Position numbers and translations under genes: made by a program. The notes below the pieces were generated by a model that saw only the letters and a list, made by a program, of their open reading frames with translations, did not search any database and was not told the DNA's origin. Source: Pseudomonas pudica (GTDB taxonomy: Bacteria > Pseudomonadota > Gammaproteobacteria > Pseudomonadales > Pseudomonadaceae). From it: a stretch of 64,000 nt of DNA. The stretch is taken from positions 54,063 to 118,062 of the forward strand of contig NZ_JADLJS010000014.1 of the NCBI RefSeq assembly GCF_015680405.1. The letters are read 5' to 3'. Each line of letters starts with the position of its first letter. Position 1 is the stretch's first letter. This document shows positions 26,379-36,147 of this stretch, piece after piece.

Positions 26379-29300
26379 ATGGCCATGGGACGTCTGACCC
26401 GCGTTCTTGTCGCCTTGACCCGCTGGGGGCTGGGCTTTTGCGCCCTGCTGGCGGTGTTGGTGGCGCTGTATGTCAGCCTCGGCCGCGAACTGGTGCCGTT
26501 GGTGGCCGAGTACCGCGCCGATGTGGAGAGCAAGGCCGAACAGTCTTTGGGCCTGCCTGTGCACGTTGGTGCCCTGGAAGGCCGCTGGAGCGGCCTGGCA
26601 CCGGTGCTGCGGGTGCGCGACCTGCAACTGGGCGAGGGGGCCACGGCCCTGCGCCTGGACGACGTCAAGGTAGTACCCGATGTCTGGGCCAGCATCACCG
26701 CCCGCGAGGTACGCCTTGCACGCATTCAGTTGGGCGGCCTGCAACTGATCCTGCGCGAGAACGAGCAGGGCGCCTGGAGCCTCGAAGGCCTGCCGAAGAA
26801 AGATGATTCGCCGCTCGATCCTGCCGAGTTGTTGCAGCGCCTGCGCCAGTTGGGCCGTATCGATGTGTTCGACAGCCAGGTCACCCTGCACCCCTGGCAG
26901 CGCGACCCGTTGACCCTGACTTATGTGAGCGTCGGGCTGCAAGCCGGGGCTTCGCGCCATGCTCTGGACCTGCGCGCGACTCTGCCCGATGGCCAACCCC
27001 TGTCGCTGAACCTGCGCGGCCGGGCCACGGCCAACACCTGGCGCGACGGCCAGGTCGAAGCCTACCTGAGCCTGCCACAGAGTGACTGGGCGCGTTGGCT
27101 GCCGCCACGCCTGCTGGGCCAGTGGCATGCCGACGCCCTGCGGGCCGGCGGCGAGTTCTGGGTCGATTGGCGCAAGGGGCAGTTGCAGCAGGTCGTCGTA
27201 CGCCTCAATGCACCGGAGCTGCAGGGCGCCTATGTCGGGCGAAAGGCGGCCAAGCTGACCAACCTGGCGCTGGGTGCCTGGTTCCAGCGACGGGAGCAAG
27301 GCTTCGATGTGGTGGTCGACTCCCTGGCCATGGACGTTGGCAAGACCCGTTGGGAGTCGCACCTGCAGTTGCAGCAGCGTGCAGGCGAGGACGCTGCCAC
27401 GGAAAGCTGGCAAGTGCAGGCCGACCGCCTCGACCTCACGCCGTTGACCCCGCTGATCGATGCTCTTGCGCCGCTGCCGGACAAGGTCATGGCCGTGATC
27501 GATGGCCTGAAAGTGACCGGCGCGCTGCGCAATGTGCGCCTGGAGGCGCGGCCCAAGGCCGAAGGTGACCAGCGTCTGCAATTCGAAGCCAATCTGGAGA
27601 AGGTCGGTTTCGATGCCTATCACAATGCCCCGGCAGCCGGTAATGTCAGCGGCAGCATCAGCGGTGACCTCGGCCACGGTGAACTGCGCCTTGATACCGA
27701 TGCGTTCATGCTGCACCTTTACCCGATCTTCGCCAAACCCTGGCACTACCAGAAGGCCAATGCGCGCCTGACCTGGGCCTTGGACAAAGAAGGTTTCACC
27801 CTGGTCGCGCCTTACCTCAAGGTACTCGGCGAGGAGGGCAAGATCGCCGGTGACTTCCTCATTCGCCTGTTGTTCGAGGAGGGCCGCGAGGATTACATGG
27901 ACCTGCGCGTCGGCCTGACCGAAGGCGATGGCCGCTACACCGCCAAGTACCTGCCCGAGGTGCTCAGCCCCGCCCTCGACGAATGGCTGCGCAGTGCGAT
28001 CGTCAAAGGCACGGTGGACGAAGGCTACTTCCAGTATCAGGGCTCGCTGAACCATGGCGTCGCGCCGGAAGCGCGCAGCATCAGCCTGTTCTTCAAGGTG
28101 CGTGATGCCGCCCTGGACTTCCAGCCGGGCTGGCCGCAGGTGCAGCACGTGGATGGCGATGTGTTCATCGAGGACAGTGGCGTGCGCGTCAAGGCCGAGC
28201 GGGGCGTACTGCTCGACACCAAAGTCAGCGATGTGAGCGTCGACATCCCGCATGTCGACGAGGGCCAGCAAAGCCACCTGTACCTCGATGGCAACTTCGA
28301 CGGCAGTCTGGGCGATGGCCTGAAGGTTCTCAAGGAAGCGCCAATCGGCACTGGTGAGATATTCGCAGGCTGGGAGGGCGAGGGGCCGCTCAAGGGCAAG
28401 GTCAAGCTCGACATTCCGCTGGCCCACGGGCAGCGGCCGAAAGTGCAGGTGGACTTTGCCACCGACGATGCGCGGCTGAAGGTGGCACCGCCGAATCTGG
28501 AGTTGAGCCGCCTGAAGGGCGACTTCAGTTTCGATTTCGACAAGGGCCTGAGCGGCAAGGGCATCAGCCTGCAGGCCTTCGGCAAGCCGGTGACGGCGCA
28601 AATCACGGCCGAAGGCCAGCCAGGGCAGATGCAGACCCGCATCAACGCCAATGGCCAGGTCTCGCTCAAGGCGCTGACCGACTGGCTGCAGTTCAAGCAG
28701 GCCTTGCCGGCTTCGGGCGACCTGCCCTACCAGTTGCAGGTCAGCCTGGGTAGTCGAGACAACCGACTACGTGTCGACTCCAGTCTCAAGGGCCTGGCCA
28801 TCGACCTGCCGGCACCGTTCGGCAAGGCTGCGGCGGATGCCCGTGATAGCCGTTTCAGCATGAGCCTGCAAGGCCCTGAGCGGCGCTTCGACGCGGCCTA
28901 TGGCGACCTTGCCCGCTTTGCCTACGCCGCTCCGGCCGACAAACTGGCCCAGGGCCGTGGCGAGTTGTTGCTGGGCGCAGGTGACGCCCAGCTACCTGCC
29001 GGGCAGGGCCTGCGAGTACGCGGCCGCCTGCAGGCACTGGACCTGGCGCCCTGGCAAGAACGGGCGGCGCAATTGGTGGGTGGCGATCCGGGTGGCAGCG
29101 CGCGGCAGAACCTGCAAGGAGTCGACCTGAGCATTGGCCAACTGAAAGCCTTCGGCATGGATCTGAACCAGGCCGTGGTGCGTCTTGCCCGTGGTGGCGC
29201 TGCCTGGGATCTGCGCCTCGATAGCAGGGAGGTTATCGGCAACGCACGGGTGCCGGATGCCAAGGGCGCGCCCATGGTCGTGCGGATGCAGACCCTGCGC

Positions 29301-30200
29301 CTGCCCGCTGCCACCGATGCTGAAAAGCAGGCCGAGGAGGGCCCGGACCCATTGGCTTCATTCGACCCGCGCAAGGTGCCGGCGCTGGACCTGAGCATCG
29401 ACAAGCTCTATCGCGGTGACGACCTGTACGGCAGTGCGTCGCTCAAGTTGCGGCCGACCGCGCGTGGCGTGACCGCCAGCGACATCGACCTCGACTTCAA
29501 GGGCCTGCGTATCGATGGTGGCGGCGGCTGGGAAGGCGAGCCGGGCAGCACCAGCAGCTGGTACAAAGGGCGCCTGGACGGCAAGAACCTGGCGGATGTG
29601 CTCAAGGCCTGGGGCTTTGCCCCGACCGTGACCAGCCGCGACTTCCGTCTGGATGTGGATGGCCGCTGGCCGGGTTCGCCGGCCTCGGTGAGCCTCAAGC
29701 GCTTCTCCGGCAGCATGGATGCAGCGCTGCGCACCGGTCAGTTCGTCGAGGTTGAAGGCAGTGCCCAGGCGCTGCGGGTGTTCGGCCTGCTGAACTTCAA
29801 CTCCATTGGCCGGCGCTTGCGCCTGGACTTCTCCGACCTGTTCGACAAGGGCTTGGCCTACGACCGGGTCAAAGGCTTGCTGGTGGCCAGTGACGGTGTC
29901 TACGTGACCCGCGAGCCAATCGCCGTGACCGGCCCATCGAGCAACTTTGAGCTGGACGGTACCCTGGACCTGGTAAGCGACCGGGTCGATGCCAACCTGC
30001 AGGTGAGCCTGCCAGTGACCAACAACCTGCCGCTGGCGGCCCTGATTGTCGGCGCGCCGGCCGTGGGCGGGGCGCTGTTCCTGGTCGACCGGCTGATCGG
30101 CGACCGCGTGTCGCGCTTCGCCAGCGTGCACTACCGTGTCGAAGGTCCTGTGAAAGAGCCTAGAATCACATTTGTGAAACCTTTCGAGAAATCCCGCTAG
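26379..30200 (+). CDS. yhdP: YhdP family large envelope protein (AsmA-like, DUF3971)
   Basis: 1273 aa, with one N-terminal membrane helix (GLGFCALLAVLVALYVSLG) and a very long periplasmic beta-rich region ending ...FASVHYRVEGPVKEPRITFV. Family members (YhdP, TamB, YdbH, AsmA) bridge inner and outer membrane as a hydrophobic groove carrying phospholipids outward. Length fits YhdP. The start at 26379 (MAMGRLTRVL) could equally be the second ATG at 26385. Together with the mla genes at 46255-49302 the window thus carries systems for both directions of phospholipid movement. Confidence 0.92.
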   Translation: MAMGRLTRVLVALTRWGLGFCALLAVLVALYVSLGRELVPLVAEYRADVESKAEQSLGLPVHVGALEGRWSGLAPVLRVRDLQLGEGATALRLDDVKVVPDVWASITAREVRLARIQLGGLQLILRENEQGAWSLEGLPKKDDSPLDPAELLQRLRQLGRIDVFDSQVTLHPWQRDPLTLTYVSVGLQAGASRHALDLRATLPDGQPLSLNLRGRATANTWRDGQVEAYLSLPQSDWARWLPPRLLGQWHADALRAGGEFWVDWRKGQLQQVVVRLNAPELQGAYVGRKAAKLTNLALGAWFQRREQGFDVVVDSLAMDVGKTRWESHLQLQQRAGEDAATESWQVQADRLDLTPLTPLIDALAPLPDKVMAVIDGLKVTGALRNVRLEARPKAEGDQRLQFEANLEKVGFDAYHNAPAAGNVSGSISGDLGHGELRLDTDAFMLHLYPIFAKPWHYQKANARLTWALDKEGFTLVAPYLKVLGEEGKIAGDFLIRLLFEEGREDYMDLRVGLTEGDGRYTAKYLPEVLSPALDEWLRSAIVKGTVDEGYFQYQGSLNHGVAPEARSISLFFKVRDAALDFQPGWPQVQHVDGDVFIEDSGVRVKAERGVLLDTKVSDVSVDIPHVDEGQQSHLYLDGNFDGSLGDGLKVLKEAPIGTGEIFAGWEGEGPLKGKVKLDIPLAHGQRPKVQVDFATDDARLKVAPPNLELSRLKGDFSFDFDKGLSGKGISLQAFGKPVTAQITAEGQPGQMQTRINANGQVSLKALTDWLQFKQALPASGDLPYQLQVSLGSRDNRLRVDSSLKGLAIDLPAPFGKAAADARDSRFSMSLQGPERRFDAAYGDLARFAYAAPADKLAQGRGELLLGAGDAQLPAGQGLRVRGRLQALDLAPWQERAAQLVGGDPGGSARQNLQGVDLSIGQLKAFGMDLNQAVVRLARGGAAWDLRLDSREVIGNARVPDAKGAPMVVRMQTLRLPAATDAEKQAEEGPDPLASFDPRKVPALDLSIDKLYRGDDLYGSASLKLRPTARGVTASDIDLDFKGLRIDGGGGWEGEPGSTSSWYKGRLDGKNLADVLKAWGFAPTVTSRDFRLDVDGRWPGSPASVSLKRFSGSMDAALRTGQFVEVEGSAQALRVFGLLNFNSIGRRLRLDFSDLFDKGLAYDRVKGLLVASDGVYVTREPIAVTGPSSNFELDGTLDLVSDRVDANLQVSLPVTNNLPLAALIVGAPAVGGALFLVDRLIGDRVSRFASVHYRVEGPVKEPRITFVKPFEKSR

Positions 30201-30208
30201 GAGTGCCC

Positions 30209-31060
30209 ATGAAGGCAGCTGTCATCCAGATGGTCAGCCAGGACGATGTGCTGGCTAACCTGCAGCGCGCCGGTGCCCTGCTGGAGCAGGCCGCCATTGG
30301 CGGTGCAAGGCTGGCTGTGCTGCCGGAAAACTTCGCCGCCATGGGCCGCAAGGACGCCGCTGCCATCGGCCGCGCCGAAGCGTTGGGTGAAGGTCCGATC
30401 CTGCCATGGTTGAAACGCACCGCCCGCGACCTCAAGTTATGGATTGTCGCAGGTACCTTGCCATTGCCACCGGTCGGCCAGCCCGAAGCCAAGGCCCATG
30501 CCTGCTCGCTGTTGATCGACGAACACGGTGAAGTGGCGGCACGCTATGACAAGTTGCACCTGTTCGATGTGGACGTTGCTGACAACCGTGGCCGCTACCG
30601 CGAGTCCGACGACTACGCCCACGGCGCCCAGGTGGTGGTGGCCGATACGCCGGTGGGGCGGCTGGGGCTGAGCGTGTGCTACGACCTGCGCTTCCCCGAA
30701 CTGTACAGCGCACTGCGCGCCGCCGGCGCGGAACTAATCACTGCGCCGGCCGCTTTCACTGCGGTAACGGGCGCGGCGCACTGGGAAGTGCTGGTGCGTG
30801 CTCGGGCCATCGAGACCCAGTGCTACCTGCTGGCTGCAGCACAAGGCGGAACTCACCCGGGGCCACGGGAAACCCATGGCCATGCGGCGATCGTCGACCC
30901 CTGGGGGCGCATCGTCGCGGAACAGGCGCAAGGTGAAGCGGTACTGCTCGCCGAGCGCGACATTGACGAACAAGCGTCCATCCGGGCGCGCATGCCGGTG
31001 GTATCGCACCGGCGCTTTTTCTCGCAGGGCGCGTTGCGGCCTGCGCACACCTCGGAGTGA
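30209..31060 (+). CDS. Nitrilase-family amidase (Nit1-like, deaminated glutathione amidase type)
   Basis: 283 aa carbon-nitrogen hydrolase. The Glu-Lys-Cys triad is visible: Glu in [10 protein letters not shown], Lys in [11 protein letters not shown], Cys in [13 protein letters not shown]. The [10 protein letters not shown] form is that of the Nit1/YbeM branch, known to hydrolyse deaminated glutathione, a metabolite-repair role. Start taken at ATG 30209, 5-7 bases after GGAG; a GTG at 30203 overlaps the binding site itself. It lies between yhdP and tldD with almost no gaps. Confidence 0.85.
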   Translation: MKAAVIQMVSQDDVLANLQRAGALLEQAAIGGARLAVLPENFAAMGRKDAAAIGRAEALGEGPILPWLKRTARDLKLWIVAGTLPLPPVGQPEAKAHACSLLIDEHGEVAARYDKLHLFDVDVADNRGRYRESDDYAHGAQVVVADTPVGRLGLSVCYDLRFPELYSALRAAGAELITAPAAFTAVTGAAHWEVLVRARAIETQCYLLAAAQGGTHPGPRETHGHAAIVDPWGRIVAEQAQGEAVLLAERDIDEQASIRARMPVVSHRRFFSQGALRPAHTSE

Positions 31061-31062
31061 CT

Positions 31063-32502
31063 ATGAGCCAGATGTTATCCACCGTCAGCGAGCAGCTCCT
31101 GGCCCCAGGCGGCTTGACCCTGGACAGCCTGCAGAGCGTGCTGGGTGAGTTGGCCGGCCCCGGCATCGATGCCGCCGACCTGTATTTCCAGGGTCAGATC
31201 TCGGAAACCTGGGCGCTGGAAGACGGCATCGTCAAAGAGGGCAGTTTCAACCTCGACCAAGGCGTGGGCGTGCGTGCCCAGTCCGGTGAAAAGACCGGCT
31301 TTGCCTACAGCAACGCAATCAACCTCGAAGCGCTGACCTCGGCAGCCCGTGCCGCCCGTTCAATCTCCCGTGCCGGGCAGAACGGCAAGGTACAGGCCTT
31401 CCGCAGCCAGGACGTGGCCGCCCTTTATCCGGCGGACAACCCGCTGGATGTGCTCAGTCGTGCCGAGAAGGTCGAGCTGCTCAAGCGTGTCGACGCCGCC
31501 ACCCGCGCCCTGGACCCGCGTATCCAGCAGGTCAGTGTGAGCATGGCCGGGGTCTGGGAGCGCATCCTGATCGCTGCGGTCGATGGCAGCCTGGCCGCCG
31601 ACGTGCGCCCGCTGGTGCGCTTCAACGTCAGCGTCATCGTCGAGCAGAATGGCCGCCGCGAGCGTGGCGGGCAAGGCGGTGGCGGGCGTACCGACTACCG
31701 CTTCTTCACCGAAGAGCGGGTCATGGGCTATGCCCGCGAAGCGCTGCGCCAGGCCCTGGTGAACCTGGAGGCGATCCCGGCACCGGCTGGTACCCTGCCG
31801 GTGGTGCTGGGTTCGGGCTGGTCGGGCGTGCTGCTGCACGAGGCCGTCGGCCATGGTCTGGAAGGTGACTTCAACCGCAAGGGTAGTTCGGCGTTCAGCG
31901 GCCGCATTGGCGAGAAGGTGGCATCGAGCCTGTGCACCATCGTCGACGACGGCACTCTCGAGGGCCGCCGCGGCTCGCTGAGCGTGGATGACGAAGGCAC
32001 CCCGACCGAGTGCACCACGCTGATCGAGAACGGTGTGCTCAAGGGCTACATGCAGGACAAACTGAACGCGCGCCTGATGGGCATGGCGGTCACCGGCAAC
32101 GGCCGCCGCGAATCCTACGCGCACCTGCCGATGCCGCGCATGACCAACACCTACATGCGTGCCGGCGAAAGCGACCCGCAGGAAATCATCGCTTCGGTGA
32201 AGAAGGGCATCTACTGCGCCAACCTCGGCGGTGGCCAGGTGGACATCACCAGCGGTAAGTTCGTGTTCTCGACCAGTGAGGCCTACCTGATCGAAGACGG
32301 CAAGATTACCGCGCCGGTGAAAGGAGCGACCCTGATCGGCAATGGCCCGGAAGCGATGAGCCGGGTGTCGATGGTCGGTAACGACCTGGCGCTGGATAGC
32401 GGGGTAGGGACTTGCGGCAAGGACGGGCAGTCGGTGCCGGTCGGGGTCGGGCAGCCGACCCTGAAGCTGGATGCGATTACCGTGGGCGGTACAGGGGCGT
32501 GA
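31063..32502 (+). CDS. tldD: Metalloprotease TldD
   Basis: 479 aa active subunit of the TldD/TldE heterodimeric peptidase. The zinc-binding HExxxH motif is present as [14 protein letters not shown] about residue 262, and the conserved cysteine later in the C-terminal half ([17 protein letters not shown]) matches the third ligand. Family knowledge: the complex cleaves unfolded peptides such as the microcin B17 leader and CcdA through a narrow channel. ATG at 31063 follows GGAG; a GTG at 31057 is also in frame but overlaps the site. Its partner tldE is at 33271, beyond darP on the other strand. Confidence 0.95.
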   Translation: MSQMLSTVSEQLLAPGGLTLDSLQSVLGELAGPGIDAADLYFQGQISETWALEDGIVKEGSFNLDQGVGVRAQSGEKTGFAYSNAINLEALTSAARAARSISRAGQNGKVQAFRSQDVAALYPADNPLDVLSRAEKVELLKRVDAATRALDPRIQQVSVSMAGVWERILIAAVDGSLAADVRPLVRFNVSVIVEQNGRRERGGQGGGGRTDYRFFTEERVMGYAREALRQALVNLEAIPAPAGTLPVVLGSGWSGVLLHEAVGHGLEGDFNRKGSSAFSGRIGEKVASSLCTIVDDGTLEGRRGSLSVDDEGTPTECTTLIENGVLKGYMQDKLNARLMGMAVTGNGRRESYAHLPMPRMTNTYMRAGESDPQEIIASVKKGIYCANLGGGQVDITSGKFVFSTSEAYLIEDGKITAPVKGATLIGNGPEAMSRVSMVGNDLALDSGVGTCGKDGQSVPVGVGQPTLKLDAITVGGTGA

Positions 32503-32513
32503 TGGCCATCTGG

Positions 32514-32632
32514 GACCGCTTTGCGGTCCTTTCGCGACGCAAGGCCGCTCCCACAGGGACCGCGCCGTGCAGAAATGGCAGCGCACTTACTGTGGGAGCG
32601 GCCTTGTGTCGCGATTGGGCCGCAAAGCGGCC
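32514..32632. repeat. REP pair, TCGCGACGCAAGGCCG stem variant
   Basis: TCGCGACGCAAGGCCGCTCC CACA at 32533-32556 and the near-perfect inverse at 32591-32614, flanked by a second inverted layer (GACCGCTTTGCGGTCC on the left, GGGCCGCAAAGCGGCC on the right). It occupies the gap between convergent tldD and darP. Confidence 0.85.
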
Positions 32633-32640
32633 CCGGCGAT

Positions 32641-33162
32641 TCAGCGCAAGCCGCGCTGCAGCTCGTCGAGATCGCGGATGTACTTGAACACCTTGCGCGC
32701 GGCGGCAGGCGGTTTGTTCCGCGCCTTCTCGTGCTGGGCATGGCGCACCAGCGAGCGCAGTTGCTGGCGGTCGGTGTCGGGGTATTCGTTGACGAAGCGC
32801 TCGAGGTCTTCGTCGTTACCGTCGATCAACCGGTCACGCCAGCGCTCCAGGCTGTGGAAGCGTTCGTTGTACTGGCGGGTCGAGCTGTCCATCTGTTCGA
32901 GCAAGGCGTGGATGGCATCCAGGTCCTGTACGCGCATCAGCTTGCCGACAAACGACATGTGGCGTTTGCGGGCACCGTGAGCGGTGTGCTTGCTGGCTTC
33001 GGCCAGGGCCTTGCGCAGCTCGTCGGTCAACGGCAGGCGAGCCAGGGTATCGGCCTTGAGCGTGGTAAGGCGCTCGCCGAGTTCGACCAGCGCATGCAGT
33101 TCGCGCTTGATCTGGGTTTTGCTTTTTTCGCCGTCGAAGGCGTCGTCGTTTGAATCAACCAT
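32641..33162 (-). CDS. darP: Ribosome-associated protein DarP (YjgA, DUF615)
   Basis: 173 aa, highly charged and helical, no membrane segment. [20 protein letters not shown] near the N-terminus and [13 protein letters not shown] in the middle are conserved in YjgA/DarP. Family knowledge: binds late 50S ribosomal precursors and promotes peptidyl-transferase-centre maturation. Transcribed against its neighbours, from between tldD and tldE, with its own promoter presumably in the 108 bases before tldE. Confidence 0.88.
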   Translation of the reverse strand: MVDSNDDAFDGEKSKTQIKRELHALVELGERLTTLKADTLARLPLTDELRKALAEASKHTAHGARKRHMSFVGKLMRVQDLDAIHALLEQMDSSTRQYNERFHSLERWRDRLIDGNDEDLERFVNEYPDTDRQQLRSLVRHAQHEKARNKPPAAARKVFKYIRDLDELQRGLR

Positions 33163-33270
33163 GGTGGCAGTCCGCTAGAAATCGCCGCCATGATAACCAG
33201 TCGGGGGCCGCTTGTCCGGCCCGGTCGTAGAATGACCCTCGCCGAACGCAGAATTTGAGTGGAGAGAACC

Positions 33271-34617
33271 ATGAGTGCAGTCCAGAGCGTAGGTCCGAAA
33301 GACCTGCCAGCATTGCAGGAGCAGGTCGAGGCGATCATCGCCGAAGCGCGCCGCCAGGGGGCCAGTGCCTGCGAAGTGGCGGTGTCGCTGGAGCAGGGCC
33401 TGTCCACCACGGTACGCCAGCGAGAGGTCGAGACGGTCGAGTTCAACCGCGACCAGGGCTTCGGCATCACCCTGTATGTGGGCCAGCGCAAAGGCTCGGC
33501 CAGCACTTCGGCCAGTGGCCCGGAAGCAATCCGCGAAACCGTCGCCGCCGCTTTGGCGATTGCCAAGCATACCTCCGAAGATGAATGTTCCGGCCTGGCC
33601 GACGCGGCGCTGATGGCTCGCGAGATCCCGGACCTGGACCTGTACCACGACTGGAACCTCGAGCCGGAGAAGGCCATCGAGATGGCCCTGGCCTGCGAGG
33701 CGGCGGCATTCGACGCCGACCCGCGTATCCTCAATGCCGACGGCACCACCCTCAATACCCACCAGGGCTGCCGCGTGTATGGCAACAGCCATGGTTTCAT
33801 CGGCGGCTACGCCTCGACCCGGCACAGCCTTAGCTGCGTGATGATCGCCGAAGGCGACGGCCAGATGCAGCGTGACTACTGGTACGACGTGAACCGCCAG
33901 GGTAACTTGCTGGCCGACCCGCGTAGCATCGGCGTGCGCGCTGCCCAGCGGGCCGCCAGCCGCCTGGGGGCGCGGCCGGTGCCGACCTGTGAGGTGCCGG
34001 TGCTGTTCTCGGCCGAGCTGGCCGGTGGCCTGTTCGGCAGCTTCCTGTCGGCCATTTCCGGCGGCAACCTGTACCGTAAATCCTCGTTCCTGGAGGGGAC
34101 CATTGGTCAGCGCCTGTTCCCTGGCTGGCTGACCCTCGACGAGCGCCCGCACATTCCGCGGGCACTTGGCAGTGCCGCGTTCGACGGCGATGGTTTGGCT
34201 ACCTATGCCAAGCCGTTCGTCGACAAGGGTGAGTTGGTGTCGTACCTGCTGGGTACCTATTCCGGGCGCAAGCTGGGTTTGCCAAGCACGGCCAACGCTG
34301 GTGGTGTGCACAACCTGTTCGTCAGCCATGGTGTCGAAGACCAGGCGGCGCTGATCCGGCGCATGGGCCGAGGGTTGCTGGTGACCGAGTTGATGGGGCA
34401 TGGCCTGAACATGGTGACGGGGGATTATTCCCGTGGCGCGGCGGGGTTCTGGGTCGAGAATGGCGAGATTCAGCACGCGGTGCAGGAAGTGACCATTGCC
34501 GGGAACATGAAAGACATGTTCCAGCAGATTGTCGCGATTGGCAGCGATCTTGAGACCCGCAGCAACATTCACACCGGCTCTGTGCTAATCGAAAGGATGA
34601 CAGTGGCAGGAAGCTGA
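33271..34617 (+). CDS. tldE: TldE/PmbA, TldD partner
   Basis: 448 aa non-catalytic subunit of the TldD/E protease. Same fold as TldD but with no HExxxH, as normal for TldE. Recognisable stretches: DLDLYHDWNLEPEKAIEMAL, VYGNSHGFIGGYASTRHSLS, GNLYRKSSFLEGTIGQRLFP and the C-terminal GHGLNMVTGDYSRGAAGFWV. ATG at 33271 sits 6 bases after GGAGA. It is followed 72 bases later by a diverged second copy. Confidence 0.95.
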   Translation: MSAVQSVGPKDLPALQEQVEAIIAEARRQGASACEVAVSLEQGLSTTVRQREVETVEFNRDQGFGITLYVGQRKGSASTSASGPEAIRETVAAALAIAKHTSEDECSGLADAALMAREIPDLDLYHDWNLEPEKAIEMALACEAAAFDADPRILNADGTTLNTHQGCRVYGNSHGFIGGYASTRHSLSCVMIAEGDGQMQRDYWYDVNRQGNLLADPRSIGVRAAQRAASRLGARPVPTCEVPVLFSAELAGGLFGSFLSAISGGNLYRKSSFLEGTIGQRLFPGWLTLDERPHIPRALGSAAFDGDGLATYAKPFVDKGELVSYLLGTYSGRKLGLPSTANAGGVHNLFVSHGVEDQAALIRRMGRGLLVTELMGHGLNMVTGDYSRGAAGFWVENGEIQHAVQEVTIAGNMKDMFQQIVAIGSDLETRSNIHTGSVLIERMTVAGS

Positions 34618-34689
34618 GGGGCGTTGAATATGTAGCGCCCTGGCTTGCCGCATTGCTTCCATGATGATGCTTTTCATGGAGTGATGCGG

Positions 34690-36048
34690 ATGTTGATTGA
34701 TGTCGAGAAGCACCGCTTGCAGGCAACCGATCTGGCGCAGATGCAAGGCATGGTGCAGGAGTTGCTGAACATCCTGCAGCTGCGCAGCGCTTGCGAGTGC
34801 GAATTGGTGGCCTCAAGACGTTATACAGTCATACAGCCAGGTACCGCAGATAACCTTGGCTTGCTGAAGCTGGAGGAGCAGCATCAACTAGACGTCGTCA
34901 TGTACCGGCACGGAAAGGTGGCCAGCTACCGGGCCAGATGGGAACATGCCTTCGATGCAGATGCATTCGTAGAAGATGCGCTTGCCTTTTGCTCCCAGTC
35001 GCCTCGGCACCCCTGCGCAGGGTTGCCATACGTCCAGGACCTGGCCTGGGAGTACCGCGATCTGGACCTGTTTCATGACTGGCGTAAAGCGTGCGCTTCT
35101 AGTGAACATCTAGTCGAGAAAGCCACAACACGCATCCACGATAGCGGTTCCAGCTTCCCGATCAAGGTCCACTTCGGGGCTACAGCCCAGATTCAGGTAT
35201 TGGGTAACACTCAGGGGTTCATTGGCGGATACCGAGACACCCTCTACGAACTCAACTGCCGTGCAGATGCCTTCCACCGCGGCGTTCGGCCCGGCCGCGG
35301 AGTGTCCAGGGTTGCGCGAGACTTGGCTGGCCTGGGTGCAACCGACGACTTTGTGGCATCAGTCGTGAGTCAGTCGAGCATGCCAATGGGCGACCGGCCG
35401 CTTCCTCTCGAACGCTGCGCATATGTATTTTCACCTGTCACAAGCGTGCTGCTGCTGAACACCTTCCTCAAGGCTGTCACTGGCCAGGCTGTGGCCGACG
35501 GCGACTCCGTGCTATGCGGCTATTTGGACAAACCTCTCTTTGGCCCCGACATCGGCATTGTTGAAATGCCCATGCTCGAGAAGGGCGTTGGCAGTATGCC
35601 CTTTGACCGGCAAGGTTGTGTACCGAGTGGCGATCCATTTGTGCAGGACGGTCGTCTTGTGCGCTATGCATTGGATGCCGAATCTGCCAGACGCCTGGGC
35701 CTGCAGAATACTGGTAATTCCACGCATGCTTGGGAATCTGCTCGAAACCTCGCGTTCACGCCCGGCCAGCAGCCCTTGAATGAGCTGTTGGCGATCATGG
35801 GAAAGGGCGTGTTGGTCAGCGATGTTCGCTTGCTCAAACTGGATGTCGCCTCCGGCCAGATCCGATTGCAACTGATCGGAACCTGGGTGGATGCCGGTGC
35901 GCCCCAATATCGCCTCAAACCATTTGCTGTCCAGACTACCTTGCTCGAGCTGTTTCAGCGCATACGAGCCGTCGGCGCTGCGGATGATTTTCCTGGAAGA
36001 AGCGTTGGGAGTTCGCTGCTTGTCGAGCTACTGGATGCCGGTCGCTGA
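34690..36048 (+). CDS. Diverged TldE/PmbA paralogue of unknown role
   Basis: 452 aa, matching TldE in length and along most of its length in order: DLDLFHDW (TldE DLDLYHDW), GNTQGFIGGY (TldE GNSHGFIGGY), RLGLQNTGNSTH (TldE KLGLPSTANAGGVH), GVLVSD, LFQRIRAVGA, VGSSLLVE. The strongly conserved TldE C-terminal block GDYSRGAAGFWVENG is replaced by ASGQIRLQLIGTWVDAG. No HExxxH, so not itself a metalloprotease. The frame opens at TTG 34645; I prefer ATG 34690, 8 bases after GGAG. Base composition and codon use look less GC-biased than tldE next to it, suggesting transfer or fast, relaxed evolution. Probably an alternative partner of TldD or a substrate-binding module (inference). Confidence 0.8.
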   Translation: MLIDVEKHRLQATDLAQMQGMVQELLNILQLRSACECELVASRRYTVIQPGTADNLGLLKLEEQHQLDVVMYRHGKVASYRARWEHAFDADAFVEDALAFCSQSPRHPCAGLPYVQDLAWEYRDLDLFHDWRKACASSEHLVEKATTRIHDSGSSFPIKVHFGATAQIQVLGNTQGFIGGYRDTLYELNCRADAFHRGVRPGRGVSRVARDLAGLGATDDFVASVVSQSSMPMGDRPLPLERCAYVFSPVTSVLLLNTFLKAVTGQAVADGDSVLCGYLDKPLFGPDIGIVEMPMLEKGVGSMPFDRQGCVPSGDPFVQDGRLVRYALDAESARRLGLQNTGNSTHAWESARNLAFTPGQQPLNELLAIMGKGVLVSDVRLLKLDVASGQIRLQLIGTWVDAGAPQYRLKPFAVQTTLLELFQRIRAVGAADDFPGRSVGSSLLVELLDAGR

Positions 36049-36106
36049 GTAACGGCATTACCTGCCACAACAGATAGCACTATTGAAATGCGTAGCATTA
36101 CCACAT

Positions 36107-36125
36107 AATAATGATTGTCATTAAA
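36107..36125. promoter_or_regulatory. Fur box upstream of fagA
   Basis: AATAATGATTGTCATTAAA matches the 19-bp Fur consensus GATAATGATAATCATTATC at 14 positions, including the full ATAATGAT half. It is 22 bases before the fagA ATG, so Fur-Fe(II) would block transcription of fagA-fumC-sodA in iron-rich cells, as known for this operon in P. aeruginosa. Confidence 0.88.
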
Positions 36126-36147
36126 TTCTGTGGCAAGGTCCTGTTTC

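Noticed and set aside
26223..28601. 792-codon open frame on the minus strand
   Set aside because: Lies fully opposite yhdP; composition is a shadow of GC-rich codons in yhdP, no family motif, no binding site.
34645..34689. TTG start for the TldE paralogue
   Set aside because: The added residues (PHCFHDDAFHG) show no TldE similarity and ATG 34690 has GGAG at correct spacing.
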